Below are positions 1 to 7,223 of a stretch of 64,000 nucleotides of DNA, one piece after another. Every line of letters begins with the position of its first letter. Position 1 is the stretch's first letter. Source of the DNA: Streptomyces sp. Je 1-79 (GTDB taxonomy: Bacteria; Actinomycetota; Actinomycetes; Streptomycetales; Streptomycetaceae); the NCBI RefSeq assembly GCF_025195125.1, contig NZ_JAMGSL010000006.1:355815-419814 (forward strand), read 5' to 3'. The notes beneath the pieces are model-generated. The model ran no database searches, had not been told where the DNA came from, and saw nothing but the letters and a program-made list of their open reading frames with translations. The position numbers and the translations under genes were made by a program.

Positions 1-1083
1 GATGGTCGAGGTCGAGCCCCGGTCCGAGCGGACGTGGCCCGTGTTGCCCTCCGAGTGCACCGTGAGCTGGTGCAGGTCCTTGATGTCGACCTCGCTCGCG
101 GTGAACTTCAGCGCCTTCTTGATCTTGCCGCTGCCGGTCTTCACCTCGACGATGCCGTGGTACTTCAGACCCTTCAGCGTGAGCAGGGAGCTCTCCAGCT
201 TCCACGGCTCGTCCGGAAGCAGGGGGAGGCCCGGCTCCAGTTCGGCCGCCGCGAGCGCCTCGGGGTCGGGCTCGGGGCACGGGAAGCGCGGCTTGGCGCC
301 GTCGGGTATCTCCTCGTCCTTCTTGGCGTCGAGGCCTTTGGCGTCCTCGGGCAGCTCCTTGACCTTGGCGCCGACCTTGCCCGCGGCCTTCTCGATCGCG
401 TCCTTGGTCGTGTCGACCGGGTCGTCGCCCGTGGTGGTCTTGCCCGCATCGGGTGCCGTGGTCGACGGCTTGTCCGCGGGCTCGGTGGCCGGGGGCTTCT
501 CGGCGGGCTTCTCGGTCGCCGGCTTCGTCGCGGAAGCGGTCGGCGTCGGCGTGGCCGTCGGGGTGGCGTCCGGCCCGTCGAAGATGTCCTTGATCTTGTC
601 GCCGATGCCCAGCGGGTCGAGCGGGTTGGTGCTCTTCGTCGGCGTGGGCGTGGAGGTCGGCGCCGGCGCCTGCTGCTCACCGGCGTCCGGCCCGGCCGTG
701 GCCGTCGTCGAGGGGCTGGCCGTCGGCTTGGGCGACTCCTCCTCGGTGGCCTCCGGCTTCGGCGACTCGGTCGCGCTCGCGCTGGCCGTGGGCTTGGGCG
801 TCTCGGCGGGCTTCGTCGACTCCTCGGCCACCGGCTCGTCCGAGCGGGTCACGCACGGACCGGGCGCGAAGGGGATGTCCTTCTCGTCGGCGAGGGCGAG
901 CCTGGGTGCCATACCCATGCCCATCAGGACCGCGGTCGGCATGGCGGCCAGGGCCATCGCCTTGCCCGCGGGTCCCTGGATCTTGTTCAGCAGCGACTTG
1001 CGCGGAGCCGCGTGCCGCGGACCCCTGCGAGCCACAGCGGCGCCGTCCGCAGCCGTCGCCGACTGTGTTTCGTCACCCCGCAC
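1..1083 (-). CDS. Secreted Pro/Thr/Lys-rich protein of unknown function (3' end outside window)
   Basis: I do not recognise a named family. The reading frame stays open to the window edge, giving at least 361 residues. The start is GTG at 1083, which overlaps the stop of the DUF6114 gene by 11 bases, so translation is probably coupled. Residues 33-61 look like a signal or anchor segment, with a Lys-rich stretch, a hydrophobic run of Ala/Met/Leu and an ALA-type end. After this comes a long low-complexity stretch rich in Thr, Pro, Ser, Lys and Ala with acidic spots, which should be an extended wall-spanning linker. The visible C-terminal part looks folded (alternating Lys/Leu/Val with HSEGNTGHV) and two Cys lie at its borders. 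It is the last visible gene of a DUF6230-DUF6114 operon and probably acts outside the membrane with those proteins. Confidence 0.75.
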   Translation of the reverse strand, partial: MRGDETQSATAADGAAVARRGPRHAAPRKSLLNKIQGPAGKAMALAAMPTAVLMGMGMAPRLALADEKDIPFAPGPCVTRSDEPVAEESTKPAETPKPTASASATESPKPEATEEESPKPTASPSTTATAGPDAGEQQAPAPTSTPTPTKSTNPLDPLGIGDKIKDIFDGPDATPTATPTPTASATKPATEKPAEKPPATEPADKPSTTAPDAGKTTTGDDPVDTTKDAIEKAAGKVGAKVKELPEDAKGLDAKKDEEIPDGAKPRFPCPEPDPEALAAAELEPGLPLLPDEPWKLESSLLTLKGLKYHGIVEVKTGSGKIKKALKFTASEVDIKDLHQLTVHSEGNTGHVRSDRGSTSTI

Positions 1084-1705
1084 TGTTCCTCCCGCCGTTG
1101 GCGTCGATCGTCGTTTCGGTCGCCTGCGCACCGGGACCCGCCTGCGGGTCCGGCTCCTCACCGGCGCGCTGCTCCGGAACCGGGGCCTTCCCGAAGTCGA
1201 CCGCCCGGGTCTCCTCCGGCGCCTCGGATCCCAGCGGCTGACCGTCGTACTCGTGCTCGCCCCGCGGGGTCCCCGTGTGCTCGGCCGTCTGCTGCGCGGT
1301 CTCCTCCACCGCAGCGCCCGGGACCCACGCGACGGAGAGCCCGCCGCCTACCAGGGCCAGCAGGAAGCCCATGAAGAAGCCGCCGAGGTTGGAGACCGGG
1401 ATGGAGACGAGCGCCAGCACGATCGCGGCGACGCCTGCGAAGACCCGCACGATGGGCTGGAACCACATCGTCAGTCCGAGCGTCACCAGAAGCACGCCGA
1501 TGATCAGCGCTCCGGCGCCGCCCGTCGTCGCCATGGCGATCGTCATGTTGCCGAGTCGCAGGTCGGCGTACGGGAAGTAGGCGATCGGTACGCCGCCGAT
1601 CATGGTGAACAGACCGGCCCAGAAGGGCCGACTGCCTCGCCAGTCGTGGAAGCGGCGCTCGCGCTGGTTCGGGACTCCGCGGGAAGCAGTGGACTCGGCG
1701 CTCAT
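1073..1705 (-). CDS. DUF6114 integral membrane protein
   Basis: This 210-residue protein matches the DUF6114 pattern seen in Streptomyces. It has a short polar N-terminus, then four predicted membrane segments at about residues 28-50, 58-82, 88-108 and 112-130, with Trp/Pro at the bilayer borders. The cytoplasmic or external C-terminal tail of about 75 residues is acidic and Pro/Glu-rich and has no clear fold. The ATG at 1705 has an AGGGAG ribosome site eight bases upstream. It lies between a secreted DUF6230 protein and a Pro/Thr-rich secreted protein, all on one strand, so it is likely their membrane partner. The molecular function is unknown. Confidence 0.8.
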   Translation of the reverse strand: MSAESTASRGVPNQRERRFHDWRGSRPFWAGLFTMIGGVPIAYFPYADLRLGNMTIAMATTGGAGALIIGVLLVTLGLTMWFQPIVRVFAGVAAIVLALVSIPVSNLGGFFMGFLLALVGGGLSVAWVPGAAVEETAQQTAEHTGTPRGEHEYDGQPLGSEAPEETRAVDFGKAPVPEQRAGEEPDPQAGPGAQATETTIDANGGRNSAG

Positions 1706-1840
1706 GGAAAACAGCTCCCTGGAAGCGGTGTTGCTGAGAAGTAGAGATGGTGGCGCGGTGGCCGGGAACGGGCGGGGCCGTACGGAACGAACGACGGCCC
1801 TCGCCCGCCGGGCGGTTGTGCCAGATGCCGCACCGAGTGA

Positions 1841-2491
1841 CTACTCGGTGAAGCACTCCTTGGTGCCCTTGTGCAGCTTCAGGCTCAGGTTGCTGAGCTT
1901 GAACGTTCCGGCCGTGGTCGCCCACGCCTTCTGCTCCACGTTGGTGAGCTTCGCCGTCTCGGCGCGCTGCGAGAAGCCGTAGGGGTTGGCCTTCGTGCCG
2001 GGCTGGATGCCCGGCTTGCCCTCGGACTTCGGGAGCGAGCCCGCGGCCACACCGATGTCGATGTTGCCGAACTCGGCGTCGGCCTTCAGCGAGGAGACAT
2101 CCAGGTAGATGTCCTTCGCGTAGACCGGCTTGTTCTTCTCCGTACCGGCGCGCAGCTCGAGCGACACGTTGCCGATGAACGGAACGTCCGGCGTCACGAC
2201 GGACTGGCACATGTTGGTGATCCAGGCCTCGGAGAAGCCCGAGACGCCGACCGGCTCCGCGAACGGCTTGCCGTGCAGGTCCTTGCCGGACGCCACGCTG
2301 CCGTACTGGACGAAGTCATTGCCGACAAGGCTGTCGGCCTTCACCTTGAACTCCTGGCCGGAGATGCTGAAGGACGCTGCGAGCGCGCCCTGAGCCAGGC
2401 CGACACCGATCGCGGCCGTCGCGGCCACACTCGGCACCATGACGACGGCGAACCGCTTCCATCTGGTCCCGCCACGAACCTGGGACTTCAT
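1841..2491 (-). CDS. DUF6230 secreted protein
   Basis: The protein has 216 residues. The N-terminus has Lys/Arg residues followed by a hydrophobic run ending in ALAAS, a Sec-type signal peptide cut near residue 40. The mature part starts with FSISGQEFKVKADSL, is mostly beta-type, and carries two Cys that could pair. The family has no established activity; its regular pairing with DUF6114 suggests a secreted lipid-, wall- or polymer-associated complex, which is inference. The start ATG at 2491 has the strong ribosome site GAAGGAGG. A longer in-frame start at 2614 would put 41 polar residues ahead of the signal peptide and is unlikely. It is the first gene of the operon and its promoter must lie in the palindrome-rich spacer upstream. 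Confidence 0.8.
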   Translation of the reverse strand: MKSQVRGGTRWKRFAVVMVPSVAATAAIGVGLAQGALAASFSISGQEFKVKADSLVGNDFVQYGSVASGKDLHGKPFAEPVGVSGFSEAWITNMCQSVVTPDVPFIGNVSLELRAGTEKNKPVYAKDIYLDVSSLKADAEFGNIDIGVAAGSLPKSEGKPGIQPGTKANPYGFSQRAETAKLTNVEQKAWATTAGTFKLSNLSLKLHKGTKECFTE

Positions 2492-2933
2492 GAGAATCCT
2501 CCTTCTCGGACGTACATCTCCGGATGGGCCCAGGGGCCCGTCCTGGGATGGGAGAAGTGCTACGTCCTCGGGAAGGAGCGCCGAAATCCGGGCGCGAGGA
2601 GCGTCCGACTTCACCGGCGTTCACCCCCGAGCGACAACCACTGGCCACGCCTTGCGCGCAACCTCTTGGACAGGCCCTGCCGGTGAGAGCAGGAACCCCC
2701 CTGTCCACGGCCGGCGCCACTGTCGCCGGCCCGCTCGGTGGGGACCCTCTCCGCGGACCCGGATGGTTGCCGGGGGTGCGGTGGAGGACCGAGCGTCGCC
2801 GATCGTGGTCCATTCCGGGCCGGGGCACAAGGGGGTTCGTTACTGACTAGTAACGGCTGGATAACCGCGCCACGACGGGGCGATGTCGCCCGGCCACACA
2901 GGGTGCAGCCATGACAGGCGACATAGGAGGAGG
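2492..2933. other. Long intergenic region upstream of the DUF6230 operon
   Basis: No convincing gene is seen here; the open frames lack ribosome sites and typical codon bias. A small inverted repeat (CCCAGG at 2529-2534 and CCTGGG at 2542-2547) would fold in the leader of the DUF6230 mRNA. A TTACT...AGTAA palindrome lies at 2839-2854. The remainder holds no structure I can name. Confidence 0.5.
2839..2854. promoter_or_regulatory. Perfect 6-4-6 palindrome, probable repressor operator
   Basis: GTTACT and AGTAAC face each other across GACT. TTAC...GTAA palindromes are typical TetR-type operators in actinobacteria, many tied to acyl-CoA metabolism. It lies about 350 bp upstream of the DUF6230 start and 80 bp upstream of the candidate small gene, so either could be its target. 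Confidence 0.5.
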
Positions 2934-2939
2934 ATGACG

Positions 2940-3011
2940 GTGAAACACGGACAGAAATCGGGGTTCGATTTACTGCAAGTAACAGCGGCCGCGATTACCA
3001 AGTTTTGGTAA
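2940..3011 (+). CDS. Possible 23-codon small protein with a TTA codon
   Basis: This frame is shorter than usual gene-finder limits. GTG at 2940 follows AGGAGGAGG, with six bases between the main ribosome site and the start; an in-frame ATG at 2934 is too close to that site. The peptide begins MKHGQK, has a hydrophobic middle (FDLLQVTAAAI) and ends ITKFW. It contains a TTA codon (leucine), which in Streptomyces needs the bldA tRNA and would tie it to development. Third-position GC is only about 57 percent, unlike the neighbouring genes. Its stop lies within the hairpin at 2985-3022 and its middle contains a TTACT...AGTAA palindrome, so the region could instead be purely regulatory DNA. Confidence 0.35.
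   Translation: MKHGQKSGFDLLQVTAAAITKFW
2970..2982. promoter_or_regulatory. Second TTACT...AGTAA palindrome
   Basis: TTACT and AGTAA flank GCA. The arms match the palindrome at 2839-2854, but the spacer is three bases, not four. It lies within the candidate small gene. Confidence 0.4.
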
Positions 3012-3022
3012 AGCGCGGCCGC
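2985..3022. terminator. Strong hairpin between convergent genes
   Basis: GCGGCCGCG (2985-2993) pairs with CGCGGCCGC (3014-3022). Inside lies a second inverted repeat, TTACCA (2995-3000) and TGGTAA (3006-3011). It sits 50 bp past the thioredoxin-TPR stop and overlaps the end of the candidate small gene, fitting a two-way terminator. The inner TTACCA/TGGTAA arms resemble the TTACT operators nearby. Confidence 0.55.
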
Positions 3023-3074
3023 GTTATGTCACTGTGTCGCCAAATCGGCGCTGTCCCGGGCGGGATGGAACGGG

Positions 3075-4049
3075 TCAGAACAGCACGCGAGCGAGGGCCT
3101 GACGGGCCGCCGTGACCCGCGGGTCGTCCGAACCGATGACCTCGAAGAGCTCCAGGAGACGCAGCCGTGCCGCGTCCCGGTCCTCACCCGCCGTGCGCCG
3201 TACGGCGTCCACCAGACGGCCGAAAGCGTCCTCGACATGGCCGCCCACCAGATCGAGGTCGGCGGCGGCGATCTGGGCGGTGACGTCGGCCGGGTTGTCG
3301 GCCGCGTTCTTCCGCACCTGCTGCGGGTCCATGTCCTGCACCCGGGCGAGCAGTTCCGCCTGGGCGAGGCCCAGCTTGGCCTCCGGGTGGGCGGGGTCGT
3401 CGGCGAGCACGTTCTTGTACGCCTGGACGGCACCGGCCATGTCACCGGCGTCCAGCGCCGACATGGCCGCTTCGAGCAGCGCGTCGTACGGACCCGCCGG
3501 CACGGTGTCGGCGGCGGAGGGGGCGTCGGAGTCGGCGTCCGGGTCGACGGTGATGCCGGTGAGGCCGAAGCGCTCCTCGCCGACCTGGATGAGCTGGTCC
3601 AGGGTCTCCCGGATCTGGGCCTCGGGCGCCGCGCCCTGGAAGAGCGGGAGCGCCTGGCCGGCGACCACCGCGAAGACGGCCGGGATCCCCTGGATACCGA
3701 ACTGCTGCATCAGCATCTGGTTGGCGTCGACGTCGATCTTGGCCAGGAGGAAGCGGCCGCTGTACTCGACGGCGAGCCGCTCCAGGAGGGGGCCGAGCTG
3801 CTTGCACGGCTCGCACCACTCGGCCCAGAAGTCGATGACGACCGGGACCTCGGCGGAGCGCTGGAGGACATCGCGCTCGAAGCCGGCCTCGTCGACATCG
3901 ATCACCAGGGCAGAGGGGGCGACGGCTGCCGCGCCACCCTGCCGGGCGGCAGCGGCACGCGCCTGCTCCGCCTTCGCCTTGGCCTCTCCGGCCGCCTTCA
4001 CCGCGGCAAGGTCGACGACGCCGCTCATGGACATGTTTCTGGGCTGCAT
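3075..4049 (-). CDS. Thioredoxin-domain protein with C-terminal TPR region (YbbN/CnoX-like)
   Basis: The protein has 324 residues. After an Ala/Lys-rich N-terminal helix comes a thioredoxin fold at about residues 60-165 with the redox motif WCEPCKQL and the cis-Pro segment GIPAVFAV. The C-terminal half is helical, with TPR-like repeats (DAGDMAGAVQAYKNVLADDPAHPEAKLGLAQAEL as one). This layout matches the tetratricopeptide thioredoxins related to E. coli YbbN/CnoX, which act as redox-sensitive holdases in the cytoplasm. Here both active-site Cys are present, so it could also reduce disulfides. The ATG at 4049 has GGAGG eight bases upstream; an in-frame start at 4178 would add 43 Arg-rich residues and is less likely. 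Confidence 0.85.
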   Translation of the reverse strand: MQPRNMSMSGVVDLAAVKAAGEAKAKAEQARAAAARQGGAAAVAPSALVIDVDEAGFERDVLQRSAEVPVVIDFWAEWCEPCKQLGPLLERLAVEYSGRFLLAKIDVDANQMLMQQFGIQGIPAVFAVVAGQALPLFQGAAPEAQIRETLDQLIQVGEERFGLTGITVDPDADSDAPSAADTVPAGPYDALLEAAMSALDAGDMAGAVQAYKNVLADDPAHPEAKLGLAQAELLARVQDMDPQQVRKNAADNPADVTAQIAAADLDLVGGHVEDAFGRLVDAVRRTAGEDRDAARLRLLELFEVIGSDDPRVTAARQALARVLF

Positions 4050-4186
4050 GAGTACATCCTCCCCCTTCCGCGCGCGTAACCGGTAAGTCATGACTGAACC
4101 GCGCACCACGGCACGCGGTCCCCTACGGTCGCGCCGGGTCCCCACCCGGCGCATGTGGTTGTCGCTCAGGCCGGTCACAGCCTTTC

Positions 4187-4204
4187 GCTACGGGTCGTAG
4201 CGTA
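4187..4204 (-). promoter_or_regulatory. Promoter region with inverted repeat upstream of the thioredoxin-TPR gene
   Basis: On the minus strand TACGCT (4204-4199) fits a -10 box. It overlaps a 6-3-6 inverted repeat, GCTACG (4187-4192) and CGTAGC (4196-4201), which could bind a regulator. No clear -35 is visible. The predicted leader is about 140 nt. Confidence 0.35.
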
Positions 4205-4271
4205 ACTGTCCGCGTCCCCTCACGGGAAGGACTCCTCGGTGAACTGGCTCACATCACACGCCTCTGGCGCA

Positions 4272-4292
4272 ATACCTACCGGCGGGTATGGT
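4272..4292 (+). promoter_or_regulatory. tetR operator overlapping a leaderless -10 box
   Basis: ATACC (4272-4276) and GGTAT (4285-4289) form an inverted repeat around TACCGGCG. TATGGT (4287-4292) is a good -10 box eight bases before the ATG at 4301, so the mRNA probably starts at the start codon. Operator over -10 suggests self-repression by the TetR protein. Confidence 0.55.
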
Positions 4293-4300
4293 CGGTCCCC

Positions 4301-4930
4301 ATGTGTAGCCGCACCAGTTCCCGAAGCCGTACCGGACGCCCCCGCAGTGTCGAGGCCGATGCCGCGATCCTCGAGGCGACCCGTGCCGCGCTGGTCGAAC
4401 TGGGCTGGTCCAAGCTGACGATGGGTGACGTGGCCGGCCGTGCGGGGGTCGCCAAGACCACCCTCTACCGGCGCTGGGCGAGCAAGAACGAACTGGTCGT
4501 CGACGCGGTCGCCGTCCTCTTCGACGAACTCGAACTCCCCGATCTGGGTTCCCTCCAGGCCGACATCGAGAACGTGGTCCTCCAGTTCGCCGCGCTGCTC
4601 CAGCGGCCGGAGACCAAGACGGCGCTGATGGCCGTGGTGGCGGAGTCCACTCGGGACGAGCCGCTGCGCGAACGCATCCGTGCCTCCATCGTCGACCGGC
4701 AGAAGCGGCTGGTCCTCGAAGGCCGCCAGCGCGCCCAGGAGCGCGGCGAACTCCCCTCGGACCGGGACCCGGAGTCGGTCGGCAGCACCGACGACCTGAT
4801 CTTCGACGTGATCGCGGGTGCGGTGGTCCACCGTGCCCTGGTGAGCGCGGAGCCGGTCGACGCGGCGTGGGTCCAGCGCTTCACGGCCCTCCTCCTCGGC
4901 GGCCTCGGCGCGGCGGCGGCCCAGGGCTGA
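4301..4930 (+). CDS. TetR/AcrR-family transcriptional regulator
   Basis: The 209-residue length is typical. The N-terminal DNA-binding domain covers about residues 15-65, with helix-turn-helix text TMGDVAGRAGVAKTTLYRRWASKNEL. The C-terminal helical ligand domain (residues 70-205) resembles TetR C11-type regulators but does not reveal the ligand. There is no ribosome site; the -10 box sits eight bases before the ATG, so the mRNA is probably leaderless. A palindrome over that -10 box suggests autoregulation. The gene is divergent from the thioredoxin-TPR gene and 44 bp ahead of a flavin/F420 oxidoreductase gene, both of which could be targets. Confidence 0.85.
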   Translation: MCSRTSSRSRTGRPRSVEADAAILEATRAALVELGWSKLTMGDVAGRAGVAKTTLYRRWASKNELVVDAVAVLFDELELPDLGSLQADIENVVLQFAALLQRPETKTALMAVVAESTRDEPLRERIRASIVDRQKRLVLEGRQRAQERGELPSDRDPESVGSTDDLIFDVIAGAVVHRALVSAEPVDAAWVQRFTALLLGGLGAAAAQG

Positions 4931-4961
4931 AACCGCCTGTCCCCGCGCGGAGTCCGCGGGC

Positions 4962-4967
4962 TAGGGT
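4962..4967 (+). promoter_or_regulatory. -10 box of a leaderless transcript
   Basis: TAGGGT lies seven bases before the GTG at 4975 and no ribosome site is present. This suggests the oxidoreductase gene has its own leaderless promoter in addition to any read-through from tetR. Confidence 0.45.
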
Positions 4968-4974
4968 CGCGGCC

Positions 4975-5385
4975 GTGACAACGACTCTGAACAGCGCCGT
5001 ACGGGCGCTTCTGGACGACACCAACCCGGCGATCCTGGGCACCGTCCACCCCGACGGATCCCCGCAGAGCTCCGTGGTCTGGGTGGCGAGGGACGGCGAC
5101 GACCTCCTGATCTCCAGCCAGGCCGGCCGCCGCAAGATCCGGAACATCGAGGCCGATCCGCGCGTCAGCCTGATCGTGTACGACCGCGAGGACCCGCAGC
5201 TGTACGCCGAGATCCGCGGCACGGCCACCGTCACCGAGGACGCCGGGCGCGCGCTCGCCGTGGCGATCGAGGAGCAGTACGAGGGTCCGGGCTCCGGCCA
5301 GGGGTACCTCGAACTTCCGCCCGAGGTGGTACGCGTGGTCGTGCGGGTCACCCCGACGAAGGTGCTCGGCACCGCCGCGACGTAG
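4975..5385 (+). CDS. PPOX-class F420/FMN-dependent oxidoreductase
   Basis: This 136-residue protein is a small split-barrel of the pyridoxamine-phosphate-oxidase superfamily. Typical text is AILGTVHPDGSPQSSVVWV, LLISSQAGRRKIRNI and RVSLIVYDREDP, as in the TIGR03618-type F420-binding group. Such proteins use F420 or flavin to reduce small molecules; the substrate cannot be read from sequence. The GTG at 4975 gives the usual N-terminus and a likely leaderless mRNA. A longer in-frame start at 4867 lies inside the tetR gene and adds a Pro/Arg-rich segment, so I reject it. A strong terminator follows. Confidence 0.8.
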   Translation: MTTTLNSAVRALLDDTNPAILGTVHPDGSPQSSVVWVARDGDDLLISSQAGRRKIRNIEADPRVSLIVYDREDPQLYAEIRGTATVTEDAGRALAVAIEEQYEGPGSGQGYLELPPEVVRVVVRVTPTKVLGTAAT

Positions 5386-5406
5386 GCATCGCGCGGGCTT
5401 CGGGCG

Positions 5407-5442
5407 AAAGGGGCGGTACGGGAGGTCCCGTACCGCCCCTTT
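5407..5442. terminator. Two-way terminator hairpin
   Basis: A 16-bp stem starts AAAGGGGCGGTACGGG and ends in the mirrored CCCTTT, with a four-base loop. It lies between the converging oxidoreductase and icmA genes; the A and T ends fit termination from both sides. Confidence 0.85.
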
Positions 5443-5451
5443 CCACACGCC

Positions 5452-7152
5452 CTAGAAGCCCGGGGGCTCCGTGTAGATCCCCCACTCCTCGCGGAGCACG
5501 TCGCAGATCTCGCCGAGCGTGGCCTCCGCCCGTACCGCGTCGAGCATCGGGCCGATCATGTTCGAGCCGTCCCGGGCCGCCGCCAGCATCGAGTCGAGCG
5601 CGGCGCGGACGCGGGCGTCGTCGCGACGGCCCTTGCGCTCGCCGAGCACGCGGACCTGCTCCCACTCGACCTCGTGGCTGACCCGCAGGATCTCCAGGTC
5701 GCCGGTGACCGAGCCGTGGTGGACGTTGACGCCGACGACGCGCTTGTCGCCCTTCTCCAGGGACTGCTGGTACTGGAAGGCGGACTCGGCGATCTCGCCG
5801 GTGAACCAGCCGTCCTCGATGCCCCGCAGGATGCCGGAGGTGATCGGCCCGATCGGGTGCTGCCCGTCCGGGTGGGCCCGGCGGCCGCGCTCCTTGATCT
5901 GGTCGAAGATCTTCTCGGCGTCGGCCTCGATGCGGTCGGTGAGCTGTTCGACGTACCAGGAACCGCCGAGCGGGTCGGCCACGTTGGCCACGCCCGTCTC
6001 CTCCATCAGCACCTGCTGCGTGCGCAGCGCGATCTCGGCGGCCTGCGCGCTGGGCAGCGCGAGGGTCTCGTCGAGGGCGTTGGTGTGCAGCGAGTTGGTG
6101 CCGCCGAGGACCGCGGAGAGCGCCTCCACGGCGGTCCGTACGACGTTGTTGTACGGCTGCTGGGCGGTGAGCGAGACACCGGCGGTCTGGGTGTGGAAGC
6201 GGAGCCACTGCGCCTTGTCGGTCTTGGCGCCGTACACCTCCTTCATCCAGCGCGCCCAGATCCGGCGGGCGGCGCGGAACTTGGCGATCTCCTCGAAGAA
6301 GTCGAGGTGCGCGTCGAAGAAGAAGGAGAGACCGGGGGCGAAGACGTCGACGTCCAGGCCGCGGGAGAGGCCGAGCTCCACGTAGCCGAAGCCGTCGGCG
6401 AGGGTGTACGCGAGCTCCTGCGCGGCCGTCGCCCCGGCCTCGCGGATGTGGTAGCCGGAGACGGAGAGCGGCTTGTAGGCGGGGATGCCCTGCGCGCAGT
6501 GCTCCATCAGGTCGCCGATGAGGCGCAGGTGCGGCTCGGGCTGGAAGAGCCACTCCTTCTGCGCGATGTACTCCTTGAAGATGTCGGTCTGGAGCGTCCC
6601 GTTGAGTACGCCCGGGTCGACGCCCTGGCGCTCGGCGGCGACCAGGTACATGCAGAAGACGGGCACGGCGGGCCCGGAGATGGTCATCGAGGTGGTGACG
6701 TCGCCGAGCGGGATGTCCTTGAAGAGGACCTCCATGTCGGCGGCGGAGTCGATGGCCACACCGCAGTGGCCGACCTCGCCGAGCGAGCGCGGGTCGTCGG
6801 AGTCGCGGCCCATGAGGGTGGGCATGTCGAAGGCGACCGAGAGCCCGCCGCCGCCGGCGGCCAGGATCATCTTGTACCGCTCGTTGGTCTGCTCGGCGTT
6901 GCCGAAGCCGGCGAACTGGCGGATGGTCCAGGTCCGGCCGCGGTAGCCGGTGGGGTGCAGGCCACGGGTGAAGGGGTACTCACCGGGCCAGCCGATGCGC
7001 TCGAAGCCCTCGTAGGTGTCTCCGGGCCGCGGCCCGTAGACGGGCTCGACCGGATCACCGGAGAGCGTGGTGAAGTCGGCGTCGCGCTTGCGGGCCTTGT
7101 CGTAACGGGCCTGCCAGCGTCGGCGGCCTTCCTCGATCGCGTCAGCGTCCAT
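5452..7152 (-). CDS. icmA: Isobutyryl-CoA mutase large subunit
   Basis: The 566-residue length equals known IcmA. It is the catalytic TIM-barrel subunit that, with a separate B12-binding small subunit (IcmB), interconverts isobutyryl-CoA and n-butyryl-CoA using adenosylcobalamin. Two residues separate it from methylmalonyl-CoA mutase: Phe80 in TIRQFAGF (Tyr in MCM) and Gln198 in IAQKEW (Arg in MCM), exactly the IcmA pair. The C-terminal B12 domain of full-size mutases is absent, as expected. The ATG at 7152 has no good ribosome site; a -10 box six bases upstream suggests a leaderless mRNA. A perfect palindrome fills the promoter spacer. meaB, the epimerase and a cobalamin adenosyltransferase lie elsewhere in the window. 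No icmB is seen here. Confidence 0.93.
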   Translation of the reverse strand: MDADAIEEGRRRWQARYDKARKRDADFTTLSGDPVEPVYGPRPGDTYEGFERIGWPGEYPFTRGLHPTGYRGRTWTIRQFAGFGNAEQTNERYKMILAAGGGGLSVAFDMPTLMGRDSDDPRSLGEVGHCGVAIDSAADMEVLFKDIPLGDVTTSMTISGPAVPVFCMYLVAAERQGVDPGVLNGTLQTDIFKEYIAQKEWLFQPEPHLRLIGDLMEHCAQGIPAYKPLSVSGYHIREAGATAAQELAYTLADGFGYVELGLSRGLDVDVFAPGLSFFFDAHLDFFEEIAKFRAARRIWARWMKEVYGAKTDKAQWLRFHTQTAGVSLTAQQPYNNVVRTAVEALSAVLGGTNSLHTNALDETLALPSAQAAEIALRTQQVLMEETGVANVADPLGGSWYVEQLTDRIEADAEKIFDQIKERGRRAHPDGQHPIGPITSGILRGIEDGWFTGEIAESAFQYQQSLEKGDKRVVGVNVHHGSVTGDLEILRVSHEVEWEQVRVLGERKGRRDDARVRAALDSMLAAARDGSNMIGPMLDAVRAEATLGEICDVLREEWGIYTEPPGF

Positions 7153-7158
7153 GCTTCG

Positions 7159-7188
7159 AATTTACTAGGACGTCCTAGTAAATGTCGA
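7159..7188 (-). promoter_or_regulatory. icmA promoter with a perfect 22-bp palindromic operator
   Basis: On the minus strand TCGACA (7188-7183) and TAAATT (7164-7159) form a -35/-10 pair with an 18-bp spacer. The spacer plus part of the -10 is a perfect palindrome at 7161-7182 (TTTACTAGGAC and its mirror). Six bases separate the -10 from the ATG. A bound repressor would block polymerase directly. The MarR gene at 7622-8131 is the nearest candidate regulator. Confidence 0.7.
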
Positions 7189-7195
7189 TGGGAAA

Positions 7196-7217
7196 CCCCC
7201 GCACATCTGTGCGGGGG
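7196..7217. terminator. Hairpin after the first DUF3817 gene
   Basis: CCCCCGCAC (7196-7204) pairs with GTGCGGGGG (7209-7217) across a four-base loop. It lies seven bases past the stop of the minus-strand DUF3817 gene and ahead of the icmA promoter, separating the two units. Confidence 0.7.
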
Positions 7218-7223
7218 CTTGCC

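Noticed and set aside
2..1744. Long plus-strand frame opposite the DUF6114 operon
   Set aside because: It mirrors the GC-rich third positions of the minus-strand genes, has no ribosome site and no family pattern.
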